Shown here: positions 53,236-64,000 of the stretch, one piece after another
Layout: every line of letters starts with the position of its first letter
How positions within the stretch are numbered: the first letter of the stretch is position 1
NCBI GenBank assembly: GCA_029207755.1
Contig: JARCOQ010000006.1
Location: forward strand, 73,010,093 to 73,074,092
DNA length: 64,000 nt
Reading direction: 5' to 3'
DNA from: Chamaea fasciata
Taxonomy: Eukaryota; Chordata; Aves; Passeriformes; Sylviidae
Program-made: the position numbers and the translations under genes
The notes under the pieces: generated by a model
Databases searched by the model: none
Told to the model about the DNA's origin: nothing
The model's input: the letters and a program-made list of their open reading frames with translations, nothing else

Positions 53236-55915
53236 CTGGATCTGGATTACAAATGTCCCACAATTTACATGCTCCTTCCTTCTAGAGCCAATGAAGATCC
53301 TACCCAGTGCAAAGCCACACAGGCAGTTGTTTGGAGAACTTTAGGATCTCCAAGGCAGAGATGAGTCTGTACTGCAGTGACTATATTTTGACACCCTTAT
53401 GCAAAGTTCCCACTGATGAAAATGGCCAGGTGGGATCCCATCTTCTGAACATGTCCTGATTTTTAGTTATGCACACACTCACGTACACATGGTGTCACTG
53501 ACACTTTGTCAGTGTGTAACACACATCCCACATTTATGTGTTATGGCCTGCCTCTCCCCCTCAGAAAAACCTCAGCAGCTTGCACCCTGCAGAGGCAGGG
53601 ATGGAGATCAAACAGGCAGCTCTGTGACCCTGGCTCACTGAAGCTGGGTGGCCTGGGGACAGGTCCCACCTGGCTGAGGTCCTGCTTGCATTCTCTGGTG
53701 CCCACCAAGCCCAGAGAACACGCTGAGATTTCCTTGAGCTGAAAGGCTCTCCCATCTTCCACTTGCTCACCTCTAGGAAGCCAACACCCTTGGTATCTAT
53801 TGGCTTTGTATCAAATCTGACATTTCACAGATGATGCAAAGTCACTGGGAAGGCCTGCCAGACACGTGGCCTGCACAGAGCCAGCACAGCTCTACAAACA
53901 CTGCTCCGGAGGAAAGCAGGCAAAGACCATGGACCTGCTCTGCCTGGGTGCCTTACCCAGAGCTCCTAAAAATATTTTGTTCTCTGCAAGGCAAGTTTGT
54001 GCCTTGCAGAAGGAAAATAGCTCTGTGAGGTGAGGAAATGGCCTGAGGAGTCTTTGGGGAAGCCAGTTTTTGTACTGTATTTTCTCTCTACAAAAGAGAA
54101 GTGTTTAAATAACCAGGAATGCTTTTTCAACCTGGTCTAAAATAATGTCATTTTGGACAAATCCTTACTCTCAGCTGTGAGCACAACTCTGCTGGGGAGG
54201 CACTGACCTTCTCCATCCTGGTGAAACCCCACACGGTGCTGGGTGGAGGAGGCTGAGGAGAGGAAAGGTGTCCACACCCATTCCCATTCCAGAGATGCAC
54301 CAGGAGACTTTCCACAGCCTGCAGGCAGGGAGGAGATGGTGGTTTAGCTCCAGAGGCCCCTCATCACCAAAGGAAAAACAGAAGCAGAGTAACAGCACAA
54401 TTTTGTGAGCAGGAGGGACTGCTTTGGAGCCCAGTTAAACTCTTCCAGTAAACTGGGAGCAGTTTTATAAAAGAGTAAATAAAACCCAATGGAAACACAG
54501 CTTCTCCCTCAGCAGAGGATAAACATAAAGCTTGCACTGAGAAAGCAAGCAGGGTGGCAGTGGGCTCTGCCAGCTCTGAATGCAACACATCCAACAATTA
54601 CCACAGGCAAAGCTGCTCAGCCTGGAAAGACTTGAAAAATCAGACCCTGGTGAAGATTGAACTCCAGGCTGAAGAGAAACTTTCATTTTCTCTCACTACA
54701 ACACTCTTCCCTGGGGACACTGACTCTTGTTATGTGTCCAGGTTAAAAGTGTTAGCAACCTTGCTAAACCTCTTAGAGATTTCTCTCCTGGAGGGAAGAG
54801 CACGTGTAGGGATATATTTAGCTCCTACACTCAAACCTTCATAAGTGAACACTTGTTTTCTATGTATATAATAGAAATAGGAATATGCAAGTGCACACAG
54901 GAGCACAGACTGTGCACAAACAGAATCACCTGTACGTACAGGCCCTAGACCACCTGGAAGAGCCTGAGTTTTCCACACAGTTTTTTCCTACAGAGCAAGG
55001 AAAATCTGTGCAGTTCAGCAAAGCCAGACTCGGTCTGGGCTCTGCAGACCCCTCCCTCTGGGGACTTCACAGGCAGAATGTCTGCACAATTTCAGGGGCT
55101 AATATGTCAAAGCTTAAAGTAGCCTGAAGAATTTAATGGGGATTTAGATGCCTGCAACTGAAATGTAGTATTTTTGAGAACAGTTGATTGAGATGAATGG
55201 CATCTTCTCAGGAGTCATGAAACATCCTGCCAGTGTCACACCTTCCCAGCACACATGAATTGAGGTGCAATGCCTTCTCAGAAGAGGAAAGGCTGACAGT
55301 TGTCATAAACTGAAGTTGTTCCAAGCCAAAATGAAACACTGCTCATAAACAGTAGTGGTGTTTACATACAGAAACTAAACAAATTTGGGCAGAACAGACT
55401 GAATGAATATGAACAAACAAGGAACTCATAAGGGATATTCCTTCCTTATTAATATCCTCCCCCTCCCTGGTACTGCTCAGGGTTTTGTTTGCATTTCCCA
55501 CATCTCTTATCTGTGCTTTCAGATACAGAAAGCCACACAGCATGCCGTAGCTTGAATGTTTGCATTCATCAAAGTAAAAATGTCTATTAATAAGGATTCA
55601 ATTATTTGGAAAAAAGTTCCTGGCAATACAGCACCACCTTTCTAAGTTCTTTTCCAATGGGAATTTTACTTTCTGCAAACCTTGTTTGACTCAAAAAAGA
55701 AAAGAAAACAAATTACAAATAGATGGTCTGCTGTGACTCCAGAGCGAAGGGCTGCAAAGAAATGAGCATGAAAAGTAGAACTTGTCACAAGCATCTGTGG
55801 AACAGCAGGAAATTATGGCCAGCTTGTGACAGTAGCACTAAGACTCCACATGGGAATACTATTAAATTAACAGCACGTTGAGATTAATTGCCTTTTTTGT
55901 TTCTGGGGATTTTAA

Positions 55916-55924
55916 TTTTTTTTT

Positions 55925-55957
<33 letters not shown>
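55916..55957. repeat. Poly-T tract with a single C
   Basis: Forty-two bases of thymine interrupted once by C at 55926. The length is probably uncertain in the assembly. Confidence 0.92.
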
Positions 55958-55959
<2 letters not shown>

Positions 55960-57988
55960 TTGCCCAACAGGTATCTTGTAATGCAATGGGTTTGATTTGG
56001 TGGGGAGATTTTCTGGCTTTGCAGCTCTTTCTGAGCTGTGTTTCCAAGACCTGTGTTATTAATTTATCACTCAGGAATAGAAAAGCAGCTCCAGTGCTCT
56101 GACCCAACCCCACCCAAATCCTCAGAGAAGTCAGATGTCTCTTCAGAAGTCATGGGCAGTGAGATAACAACATCACACACACGCTTTGAATTTTAATTAT
56201 CACTATTAAGGATTAGGAACAATCCCTGTGAGCAACCAATTTTGCTGGCATTACTAAGCCAGATTCAAGCCTGCTTTTAGTTAACTGTAATGCAATATTC
56301 ATGCCTCAAACCTGATTTTAGCGAGTTCCCTTCCCTTCTGGGGAAGTACATCACTGAAGGCTCCAAGTCCCCTCTGGCATCCCCACCCTCACTTAATTCT
56401 TGACCACAGGGGAATTTTAACAGGGAATAAACTAATCCCTCTCTTGCTACTGCCAACATAAGAGAGTACTGTTAAGAGAACAGCTTTTTTCCTCTTAAGC
56501 TTTTCTTTCCTAAAAGAAAGCTGGAAATGTGGGGAGATTGACTGTCCCTCCAAAGCTGCTTTAGCATCTGAACAGGTCACTTACACAGAAAGAATTTTCT
56601 TTGAAATATCCTAGTGTCAGTGACCGTGTTTTTCTGGTATCATTGCTAATCCCCTCTATTCCATAACTAGGATTGTTTCTCCTGACAGTATGTCTACAGA
56701 TTCCATGCTGAGGCATGGCTATAAAGGATGGGCTGCAAATCTGGCACTGAGGAGAAAGAGGGAACAAGAATAGGAATTGCGAAAATACCAGCTCTCATTT
56801 AAACCTTCAGAAAAGTGCAGTTTTTCCTAATTTTTGGCATAGGGAAATGACCTGGCTGGTGCTTTTTGCCTAACCTTAAGTGAGAGTTTTAAGTGACTGC
56901 TATATTTAATCAAAGAGAGAGCTGGTTTGGTGAATAACTTGCAAAGAATCTCTGCATGTGCCAGCCCTGCAGGGTAATGCCATTGTGTTAAATGGATTAA
57001 CGTGGGATTAACATGACCAACAGCTGACACACAGGATGCCCGAACACAGGAAGACACAACACGAAAACTTCCTCCAAGAAAATTAAAACATCTCCCTCTC
57101 TTCTCCCAGCTACACCAAGCAATTAAATGAAAGGAACAGCCCAGATGACAAAAAGGCCAACAAAGGAACTTTACCATTCGCCAGAGCTGTCACTTCTCTC
57201 TCAATCAGGTCATGTGCTACAAACATTAGCAGCACACATCCTGCTTTCTCCCTTCTCCAAATCCTTGCCCTCGGCCGTAGGAAGAGCCTCAGACACCCCA
57301 CCCCCCCTTGGGCTGATATCTCCCATTAGACGGAAGTTGCAAGCTACATTCTCACTGTTGTGAGGTCCTAACTCCTGCACTGATGAAGAGACGATGATGA
57401 ACCCACCAAGAGCCCTCCCCACTGCCAGCCCATGGCCAGTGTGTGCCTTTGGCTCTCACAAAGCAACCCTTGGACGGAAGCACCTGGGTGCTGCCCTTTT
57501 ATGGGGCAGGTGGAAGCAGGGCTGTTGCTGCTCTAAGTGAAAACACAGCATTGACCAGCATGCTGGCTCCTGGGGGGAAAGTGTTTTATTAATCAGAAAA
57601 ATGCTTTCCACCCGATGGTGTCTTGCAGACCTTTAAACTTGCATCTGCACAAATCAGAGAAATTCTTCTGTCATTCTCACAAGAGTAAATATACAGAAAC
57701 CATTTTTTGACTTCAGGATTACTTTTGTTTTAAATAAGAGAGAGAAGTTTAACCTGATTAGAATTACCCTCTCAGCTCAGCACAGGGTGCTATGGGCAAG
57801 GCATAATTTCCAGGGTACGTTCCCCATCCATTAGAGTGGGAAATTGAGATTGCTTGACCAAAAGGCACAGTCATACACCACCTGCTTTTTCTCATTCTAT
57901 TCTGGACTACTGAAAGAGAGAGAGGGCATGAAGACCAGAAATGTTGGGCACTCCATAATCCTGATTACCCAGAAATCGCTGTCACAAC

Positions 57989-59220
57989 TGTGATATATGC
58001 CGTGGAATTAATTCGTGTTTTATTGTAATATACTGTATAAAACCATTTTAAGTTTGAATAAAAAAATTCCAGGAATTGGACTGCCCCTTCCAGGAACCAG
58101 GGAAGTGGTCCATTCTCAAGAGAAAGAAGGGTGGCACCCAGGAGAGATAAGGCTGCCCAGGATAAGCCCGGTGATCAGCGGCCATGACTTGGTGATCAAC
58201 ACCTGATATTAATCTTATCTACCTCGTCAACGATGTGCATCTGAATACAAGATTCCCATAGACCTAAACAAAGGTCCATTCCTCCCTGGAAAAAAACTGT
58301 TCACCAGACCAGCGGCAAGAAAATAAACCGAATGAATAAGCAAAAAGAACCAAAGAAACAAAGACGGATGAGGCAACCTACTGTACAAACCAAAAACTGC
58401 AAAAAAGCAGACCCTGCACAGACCAAAATTGTGAACTGGGAGGATTCGGTGTGTAATAGATACATAGTATTAAATTCGTGGATTAAAACTGTGTGTATTA
58501 AAACTGTGCAGTGGAATGTAAAAACCCCTGAATTCCTGGAAACAGTTCCAGGGCATCTCTTTGCATACCACAGTCTTTTCACAGTCCAAAGGTGTTACCT
58601 CGACATCTGCCATAGAGATAACCGGGAAACGGCCCATTAAGCATGGACTGACCACACCTTCACAGTTCATCAGGAGATCCGATACCAGTCTGGGCGGAGG
58701 GCGGCAGAAACCTTCTGACAGAAGATTCGGAGACTTTTCATTCAGACGTCTTTTCAATTTCTCAGGAAACTCTTTCAGATATCCCTTGCGGACACCAGGC
58801 ATTTCAATGATTATGTTATGCACATGATGTCATGTTCTTCGGGTTCTTTGTTACCATCTTGTTTTCGCCTCAGGGTAGAAAAATTGTATAAAACACCTAC
58901 CCTGAGACCCCGAATTTGTGGGCAGTACTCCGGAGAAGCACCCTTTGCTGCTCACGGATTGTCCACCCAACATTCGATCGATGTTGTCCTGATTTATTGT
59001 GGCGTTTCCCAAAATTGCTTTTCAAATTTGTTAAATAAATCTTTGATTTTGGAAATTGGCTCTGATCATTTATAACAGGTGCAATAGAGGTCGAATCTGT
59101 GGTTCACCCGGCGCCGATCCCTGGATCGGAGCTGCATTTTGATTGTGGCTTTCTCAGACTTTTATATCGCAATTGTGCAATAAATTTCTTTATTAAAATA
59201 TTGGCTAATCATTTATAACA
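57989..59220 (+). mobile_element. Endogenous-retrovirus LTR (probable solo LTR, 1,232 bp)
   Basis: The element begins TGTGATATATG and ends ATTTATAACA, which are imperfect inverted termini. It is flanked by ACAAC (57984-57988) and ACGAC (59221-59225), a likely 5-bp target duplication with one change. Promoter-like TATAAAA lies at 58887-58893. AATAAA signals lie at 59034-59039 and 59179-59184. The terminal motif also occurs internally, ending at 59077, so the last 143 bases form a second R-U5-like tail with its own AATAAA. No gag, pol or env frame is present, as expected for a solo LTR. Parts are shared with 5223-6632 and 6633-7220, so the three copies belong to one family, which I cannot name. 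Divergence between copies looks substantial, so insertion is not recent. Confidence 0.72.
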
Positions 59221-59468
59221 ACGACCAAGCAGTGACTGGCAGGAAGCTGGAAGGATGATGTGAAGATAATGAAGTGCAAGTCTTTGGGCGTGAGGACCCA
59301 GAGCCAAAGGGTACAGAGCATTATTTCACCCACAGCGTTCACCATGCATTTCTAGTGTTACTGTTTATACAATTCATTTAATCTGAGAAGAAAATATTTT
59401 CATGGATGGTGTGTTCTTGTTATAATTCAAGAGACTATGTATAAAAGCAAAACATTTTTCTCCACAGG

Positions 59469-59488
59469 AAAAAAAAAAAAAAGAAAAA
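59469..59488. repeat. Poly-A tract
   Basis: About 20 adenines interrupted once by G. Confidence 0.85.
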
Positions 59489-59959
59489 AAGGAAAGCGAC
59501 AAAAAATCCCCAAAGACCCCAAATATTTAAGGGAGAACTGGGAGTGTTGATATCCAGTTTTGGCAGAGCTCGAGGAAGGAAAAAAATCCCTGCTAAAAAC
59601 ACTATGGTTGATTTTAACTAAAATAACTCACCCCTCACAGTTGTCTGGGTCACTGCAGAAAGTGTTTCCTTTGGGGGTCTTTGAGCCTGACAATGCTAAT
59701 TCAGACAGATGACAGCACCTGCATCGGGGGAACACACATCATTCCAAGAAAATCAAGCAGAAAAGCAACTTCCAGGCATTCTACGTGCATTTTAAAAGAT
59801 ACAAACTCTCCATCATACAACACTACGAATACCCCAGGCTTGGCGTGATTAGGATTTGTGTGAGACAAAGTTTGCAGTCTTGTGCCCAAGCCTGACAAAC
59901 ATTAAAAGCCTGTGACTATAAAGATAGCCCTGCAAACACCATTTTCTCTCTGTGAATAG

Positions 59960-60370
59960 CTCGCGTTCAATCGTCCTTTTGGGCCGGCTAATGCTGTAAG
60001 AGAATGAGTTAAGCACCACAAATGGCCAGAGCAAACCTTCGCGGACGGCTGGGGGAAAACAGAGGCAGTGAAAGGAGCGGGCCGCTGCCCCCACACCGAG
60101 CGAACTGAGCGCGTCTGTTCGGGGGATTCCCAGCGACTTTGAGCGTGGGGTGCTCTGCCCGTAGCGTCGGTCACCTGCTGGGAGCTCCCATTCAATGAGG
60201 TTACATTCTAATTGGATTTTCCGAATGCAGTGCATTAGCATTTTCCATGATCTCACCCTTATTAGCCAAATCGCTAATCAGGAGGATCGCGGCTATATTG
60301 TGCGCTGGTTGCATTATCTGCTGCCACAGCGTCTGCAAGCCAGCTCCAAATTCATGCAGAGATAGAAACT
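59960..60370. promoter_or_regulatory. Orphan CpG-dense block with adjoining motif-rich AT stretch
   Basis: Positions 59960-60180 contain roughly 16-19 CpG dinucleotides in about 220 bases, far above the surrounding level. Positions 60185-60370 are AT-richer and repeat-free, with CTAATTGGATTT, GCATTAGCAT, ATCGCTAATCAGG and TTGCATTATCTGC, which look like homeodomain or POU sites. No coding frame and no known gene start is evident. It could be a distal enhancer, or the promoter of an unannotated transcript. Confidence 0.4.
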
Positions 60371-61181
60371 CCCCTCCCTCTAGCAGGGACTCGAGAGTCT
60401 ATAGTGGAGCTAAGGTTGCAGTCAAACTGATTTTCAATAGTTCAGCAAAAAACAACTTCTCTCAGACAACTTCTCTCAGTGTTTCGCTCCTGCTCTTCCT
60501 GAGTCCGTACTATATAAGATAGGAATGTCAGTTCTTTCATCCCTGTTGGCAGAAGCAGCATTGCTCTGCAATGGAAAAGCAGAAGAATCCTTTCCTGTGG
60601 ACGGTTGCCCATTGAGTCCAGAATCAAATGCTAGACATGTTTAATCCTGTAACGTCATTATTTCCACGCACAGGCCTTTGTATATTGAAAGGAATGGAAA
60701 CACCTGTTCTATAAGCAGAAATGACACACAGAGGCAGTACTGTAGCCGACGACTCTGGCTTTGCACAACTCAAAAAACTGTGTCAAAACTTAAATCCACA
60801 TGAAGTACTCCTGAGCTACCAGGAAAGTAGGCACGACATCTCACATCCTGCAAAAATCTGTTTCTTCTTTCAGCTGGGGTCCCAGCAGGTTTGGATACCT
60901 GTTTCTCAACAGCAGCCTTCTTAAAAGCCTGAAGGAAAGAGACAATCGTGCACGTAGATTATCAAGTAATGCTTGCTGGACACTCATCCACCAAAATTTT
61001 CTGGAAAAAATAATTGTCTAAATACAATTTCACTTAAAAAGTCAGGTTTTATTCTTGGTTAGAGGTTACATGATGATTGTTGGATTCATTACAAGAATAA
61101 TTTGGAAATATAAAGCCATATTCATGGACAAGTTAAACCCATTTCTATGAAAATTCTTGCAATACAAATAAGTACACAGAG

Positions 61182-61196
61182 AAAAAAAAAAAAAAA
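61182..61196. repeat. Poly-A run
   Basis: About fifteen consecutive adenines. Confidence 0.8.
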
Positions 61197-61751
61197 CCCT
61201 GTGATTATGTTTTACATGTAATTCTAGAGCCAAAACAAAAGGAGATCTGACCTGGACTCAGAAAGGGGAAGTGGGCACCTTTCACCTGGCATAGCACTGG
61301 TGGTACCCTGATTACAACTACACAAATGGGTTTAAACAGGAAGCAGATTTCCCTTTTACCAATCAAGAAGGAGAGGACAGAATTCAAGGTGATGTATCAA
61401 CAAATCATTCTCTGGAATAAAAAAACCCCTCATAATTCCCAAACAACAACAAGAACAACAAAACAAATTACACCAATATTGAGCTTGTAAGCTCTTGAAT
61501 ATGACAACCCAGAACCAGATGTGACACTCTGAATTCCCAGCAAGAACTGCATCTCTTCTCATCGGGCTTTTAGAGAGATTCTCACAAGGCAGCACAAACA
61601 GCACCTTCAGAACAAAGGGCAGTAACGCTCCCCCCAGCAGAGTTTAACTGGATCCTGGGGATCACCAGCCTGTGTGAGCTGCTTTTCTATTGTCCTCGCA
61701 GGGATTTTACCAGACACAAATCACATGCACTGAAGAGATAAGGAGCTAGGG

Positions 61752-61925
61752 AAAAAAAAAAAAAAAAACAACAAACCAAAACAAACAAACCAAAAAAAAC
61801 CCCCCCAAACCCCACCAACCAACCAACCAAAAAAAAAAACAACCCACAACCCCCAAAAAAAACAACAACAAAAAACCCAAAAAAACAAAAAAAGCAAAGC
61901 AAACAAACAAAGAAAAAAAAAAAAC
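61752..61925. repeat. Long A/C-only low-complexity tract
   Basis: About 174 bases are almost entirely A and C on the plus strand, with poly-A ends, CAAA/CCAA units and short C runs. Only a few G bases occur, near the right end. It gives a spurious phenylalanine/glycine/tryptophan-rich frame on the minus strand. Confidence 0.92.
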
Positions 61926-63194
61926 AGAAGAAAACAGAATAATGAAGTTGCAAGAGTCCCTTGCACCTTTGGTTTACACTTCTCCAGTCCAGAGGCTGTC
62001 AGCGATGGGCTCCCTTCTCCAGCGAAAAATCTGCAAAAGCAAAATCAATGGGAATGATTGTGACATTGAGAAATGCAACTCACTTAGGAGTCATTTTCCT
62101 CTATTTTCTAACACTTTCACACATACAGCCCCCCAAAGCCAACACTATACTTCATCACAAGACTGTAATCAAACCAATGCAAGTGGCAGTAGGAGTGAAG
62201 AAGCAAAAGAGAGTGGGGATATCATAGAGTGCTCCAGGAGTCTCTGTCTCAACTTTCCTCTAATCCTGATAGTTGACACAGACAGAGCAAACAGTAGGGT
62301 CTAATGGCTTAAAGCCCCCCTGTAAAATCTTTCCAGTCTTCTGAAAAGATCAGCTGACATTCAGCAGCACTCAGAGGTGCACCCAAGAGAGCTAAATCTG
62401 ACAGAGGGAATAATTAGGTGGTAGTACCCATGGCTAAGCAGGTGTCTGTGGTTCAAAAATGTGTTTGATAGTAAGTCACTCAAGCTAGGAAAATAAAAGA
62501 AAATTGAAGAAAGGAAATATGCTATTGCTGGTGCAACACATGCATCCTGAAGCTTCAAAAGGTTTTGGAAATGCTCTAACACATCTCTAGTGCTAGAACA
62601 GAAGTGCACTCAGTATTTCAGTTTAAAAGAAACATTAGGAATGATGAATCCTGATCTGCTGGCTCATAGAAATAAAATTATCAAATCCTGCAGCTGTTTA
62701 AATCACACAGCCTGCTCCTCTTACCATGAGACTTTTCTGCCTGGTACTCTGAAGAACTACAACATATTCTGTGATCTTCAGGTCAAACGGACTTTTAAAA
62801 GCACTTTATCTGCACTTGTTCTGGAGTTAGGAATCAGAAGAATGGCCTTTTTGCAATAGCAGAAATCAAGTTGTATCAGTAAAAATGCTGAAAATAATCA
62901 CATTTTCATTCCCAATGGAGATGGCATGCTGCTAATTAAATCTGTCTTGACTACTTGGAAGCACTGATAATTTCTCATGTAATGTATGCACTGAGGACAG
63001 ACTAATGCCAAAAATGTTAAGGGTCTGGGATTTTTTCCAGGAAAGTTAAGATGTCAATTAATTGACTTTTTTTTTTTTAATCTGGTTTTTATTGAAGACC
63101 TCCACAAATACATTTTTTCCCATGTTTTCGTATTTTCCCCCGTCTACCTACAGATGTCATTATTTTCAGTGGCAAAGCCCACACTTCTCCCTCC

Positions 63195-63245
63195 TCTTCT
63201 TCCAATTAGCTGTAATTATAACAACATTAGCAGCAAATTAGGTGC
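63195..63245. promoter_or_regulatory. Cluster of homeodomain-like TAAT motifs
   Basis: CCAATTAGCTGTAATTATAA and a nearby CAAATTAGG fall within 50 bases. The dense TAAT cores suggest, but do not show, a regulatory element. Confidence 0.2.
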
Positions 63246-63882
63246 CTTGAGGGCAAAAATCTGGGAAGCAGCAGAGTGTGGAAAGGAAGAGGAGATGAGA
63301 TTGTAATGGAAGTAAGAGGGCAGATCCATGTGCTCATCTGGGCACCCTTAGGGCTTTGCAAGTTGAGCTCTGCTTCCCCTGAGCGTGCCAAGACGAGGAG
63401 GTGACCAGCTGCTCCCACAAGCCTCCAGAGCTACCCCTGAAGAGGGAAGCCAAAGGCTCAATTTGGGCTTCTCCCCATGCCTGGCATCACTGGATCCAGC
63501 ACAGGTTGGAGAAACCTACTGTTTGTATCTGCTGTTCTGAAGGGGTAATTTGGGCCCTTAATGCATCTGCTAGAAATCTTTCTGCCAAGGAAAGAAATGG
63601 AGTAGGATTAATTGTGGAAGTGAAAAAGGCAAGACATGCCAGCAGTTGCAGCATGCGAAAGCGTTCTTGCTCCGAGTAGGCTTTTGAGCAGTAAACCTTT
63701 TTTCCAGAGAATTCTGCATTAAAAATCTGGGTCCAGGGAAAATCTCCAAGATCAAGCTCTTTTTTACAACTGTCTTTTCAATTTTGCACGGTTGGATAAG
63801 GAAGGAAGTCAACACTGCTTGCCAAATAAAGTGACATTAAGTACATTTTCTGGAAATCTTTCTGCTTCGCTCCTTAAAAATT

Positions 63883-64000
63883 AAAAAAAAAAAAAAACAA
63901 CCAAAAAAAACCCAACCCAACACAAAAAACCAAAAAAACCCCAAAAACCCCCAAAAAAACAAAACCAAAAAAACCCAAACCAACAACAAGAAAAACCAAA
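63883..64000. repeat. A/C-only low-complexity tract running to the window edge
   Basis: From 63883 the plus strand is nearly all A and C with one G, in AAACCC/CAAA patterns. It continues past the right edge. Confidence 0.92.

Larger units (their letters stand above)
44781..57988. other. Intergenic DNA right of the NDNF promoter
   Basis: I recognise no protein-coding exon in this 13 kb. All frames are short and unlike known families. Several sub-regions with a conserved look are listed separately. In human the next gene in this direction is TNIP3 as I recall, but nothing here resembles it. Confidence 0.55.
59221..64000. other. Intergenic DNA at the right edge
   Basis: No coding exon was recognised. 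The stretch contains a CpG-dense block, two A/C-rich tracts and scattered AT-rich unique DNA, all listed separately. The window ends inside an A/C-rich low-complexity tract. Confidence 0.6.

Noticed and set aside
44781..57988. TNIP3 or another neighbouring gene to the right of NDNF
   Set aside because: Expected from human gene order as I recall it, but no frame resembles it, so it probably lies beyond the window.
61687..61966. Minus-strand frames rich in F, G, V and W resembling membrane segments
   Set aside because: They are caused by the A/C-only tract read on the opposite strand.

Overview
The window looks like vertebrate nuclear DNA, most likely from a bird. It is AT-rich and gene-poor, with introns, two CpG islands, a degraded CR1 LINE fragment and old endogenous-retrovirus LTRs. 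The CR1 fragment and the compact NDNF locus point to a sauropsid. A passerine is a guess. There are no bacterial features: no operons, Shine-Dalgarno sites or CRISPR arrays.

Two genes can be identified, both on the minus strand, in the PRDM5-NDNF order that I recall from human 4q27. At the left (3868-3960) is the first coding exon of PRDM5, which encodes 31 residues and sits in a CpG island (about 3300-4330). The rest of PRDM5 lies beyond the left edge, and 1-3867 is the start of its intron 1. About 19 kb of non-coding DNA follows. It includes a composite LTR locus (5223-7220) carrying a six-copy 16-bp minisatellite.

The main gene is NDNF, whose complete 569-codon coding sequence is split over three exons: 27312-27506 (start codon at 27505-27503), 26225-26349 and 23965-25355 (stop codon at 23967-23965). 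Every junction has GT/AG ends and keeps the frame. The 3' UTR runs to about 23295. The 5' non-coding exon is probably inside the second CpG island (about 43480-44780). A minus-strand TATA box at 44160-44167 lies upstream of a strong splice donor at 43997/43996, which would make intron 1 about 16.5 kb long.

Right of the NDNF promoter (44.8-64 kb) I see no coding exon. This part holds several low-complexity tracts and one 1,232-bp LTR insertion (57989-59220) related to the left-hand copies. It also holds stretches that read like conserved regulatory DNA, the best being a CpG-dense block with an AT-rich flank at 59960-60370. These are impressions from composition and motifs, because no alignment was possible.

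I found no support for an undescribed multi-gene system. The observations most worth checking are the NDNF promoter prediction, the LTR family with a duplicated 3' terminus, the inverted LTR arrangement, and the orphan CpG-rich block.
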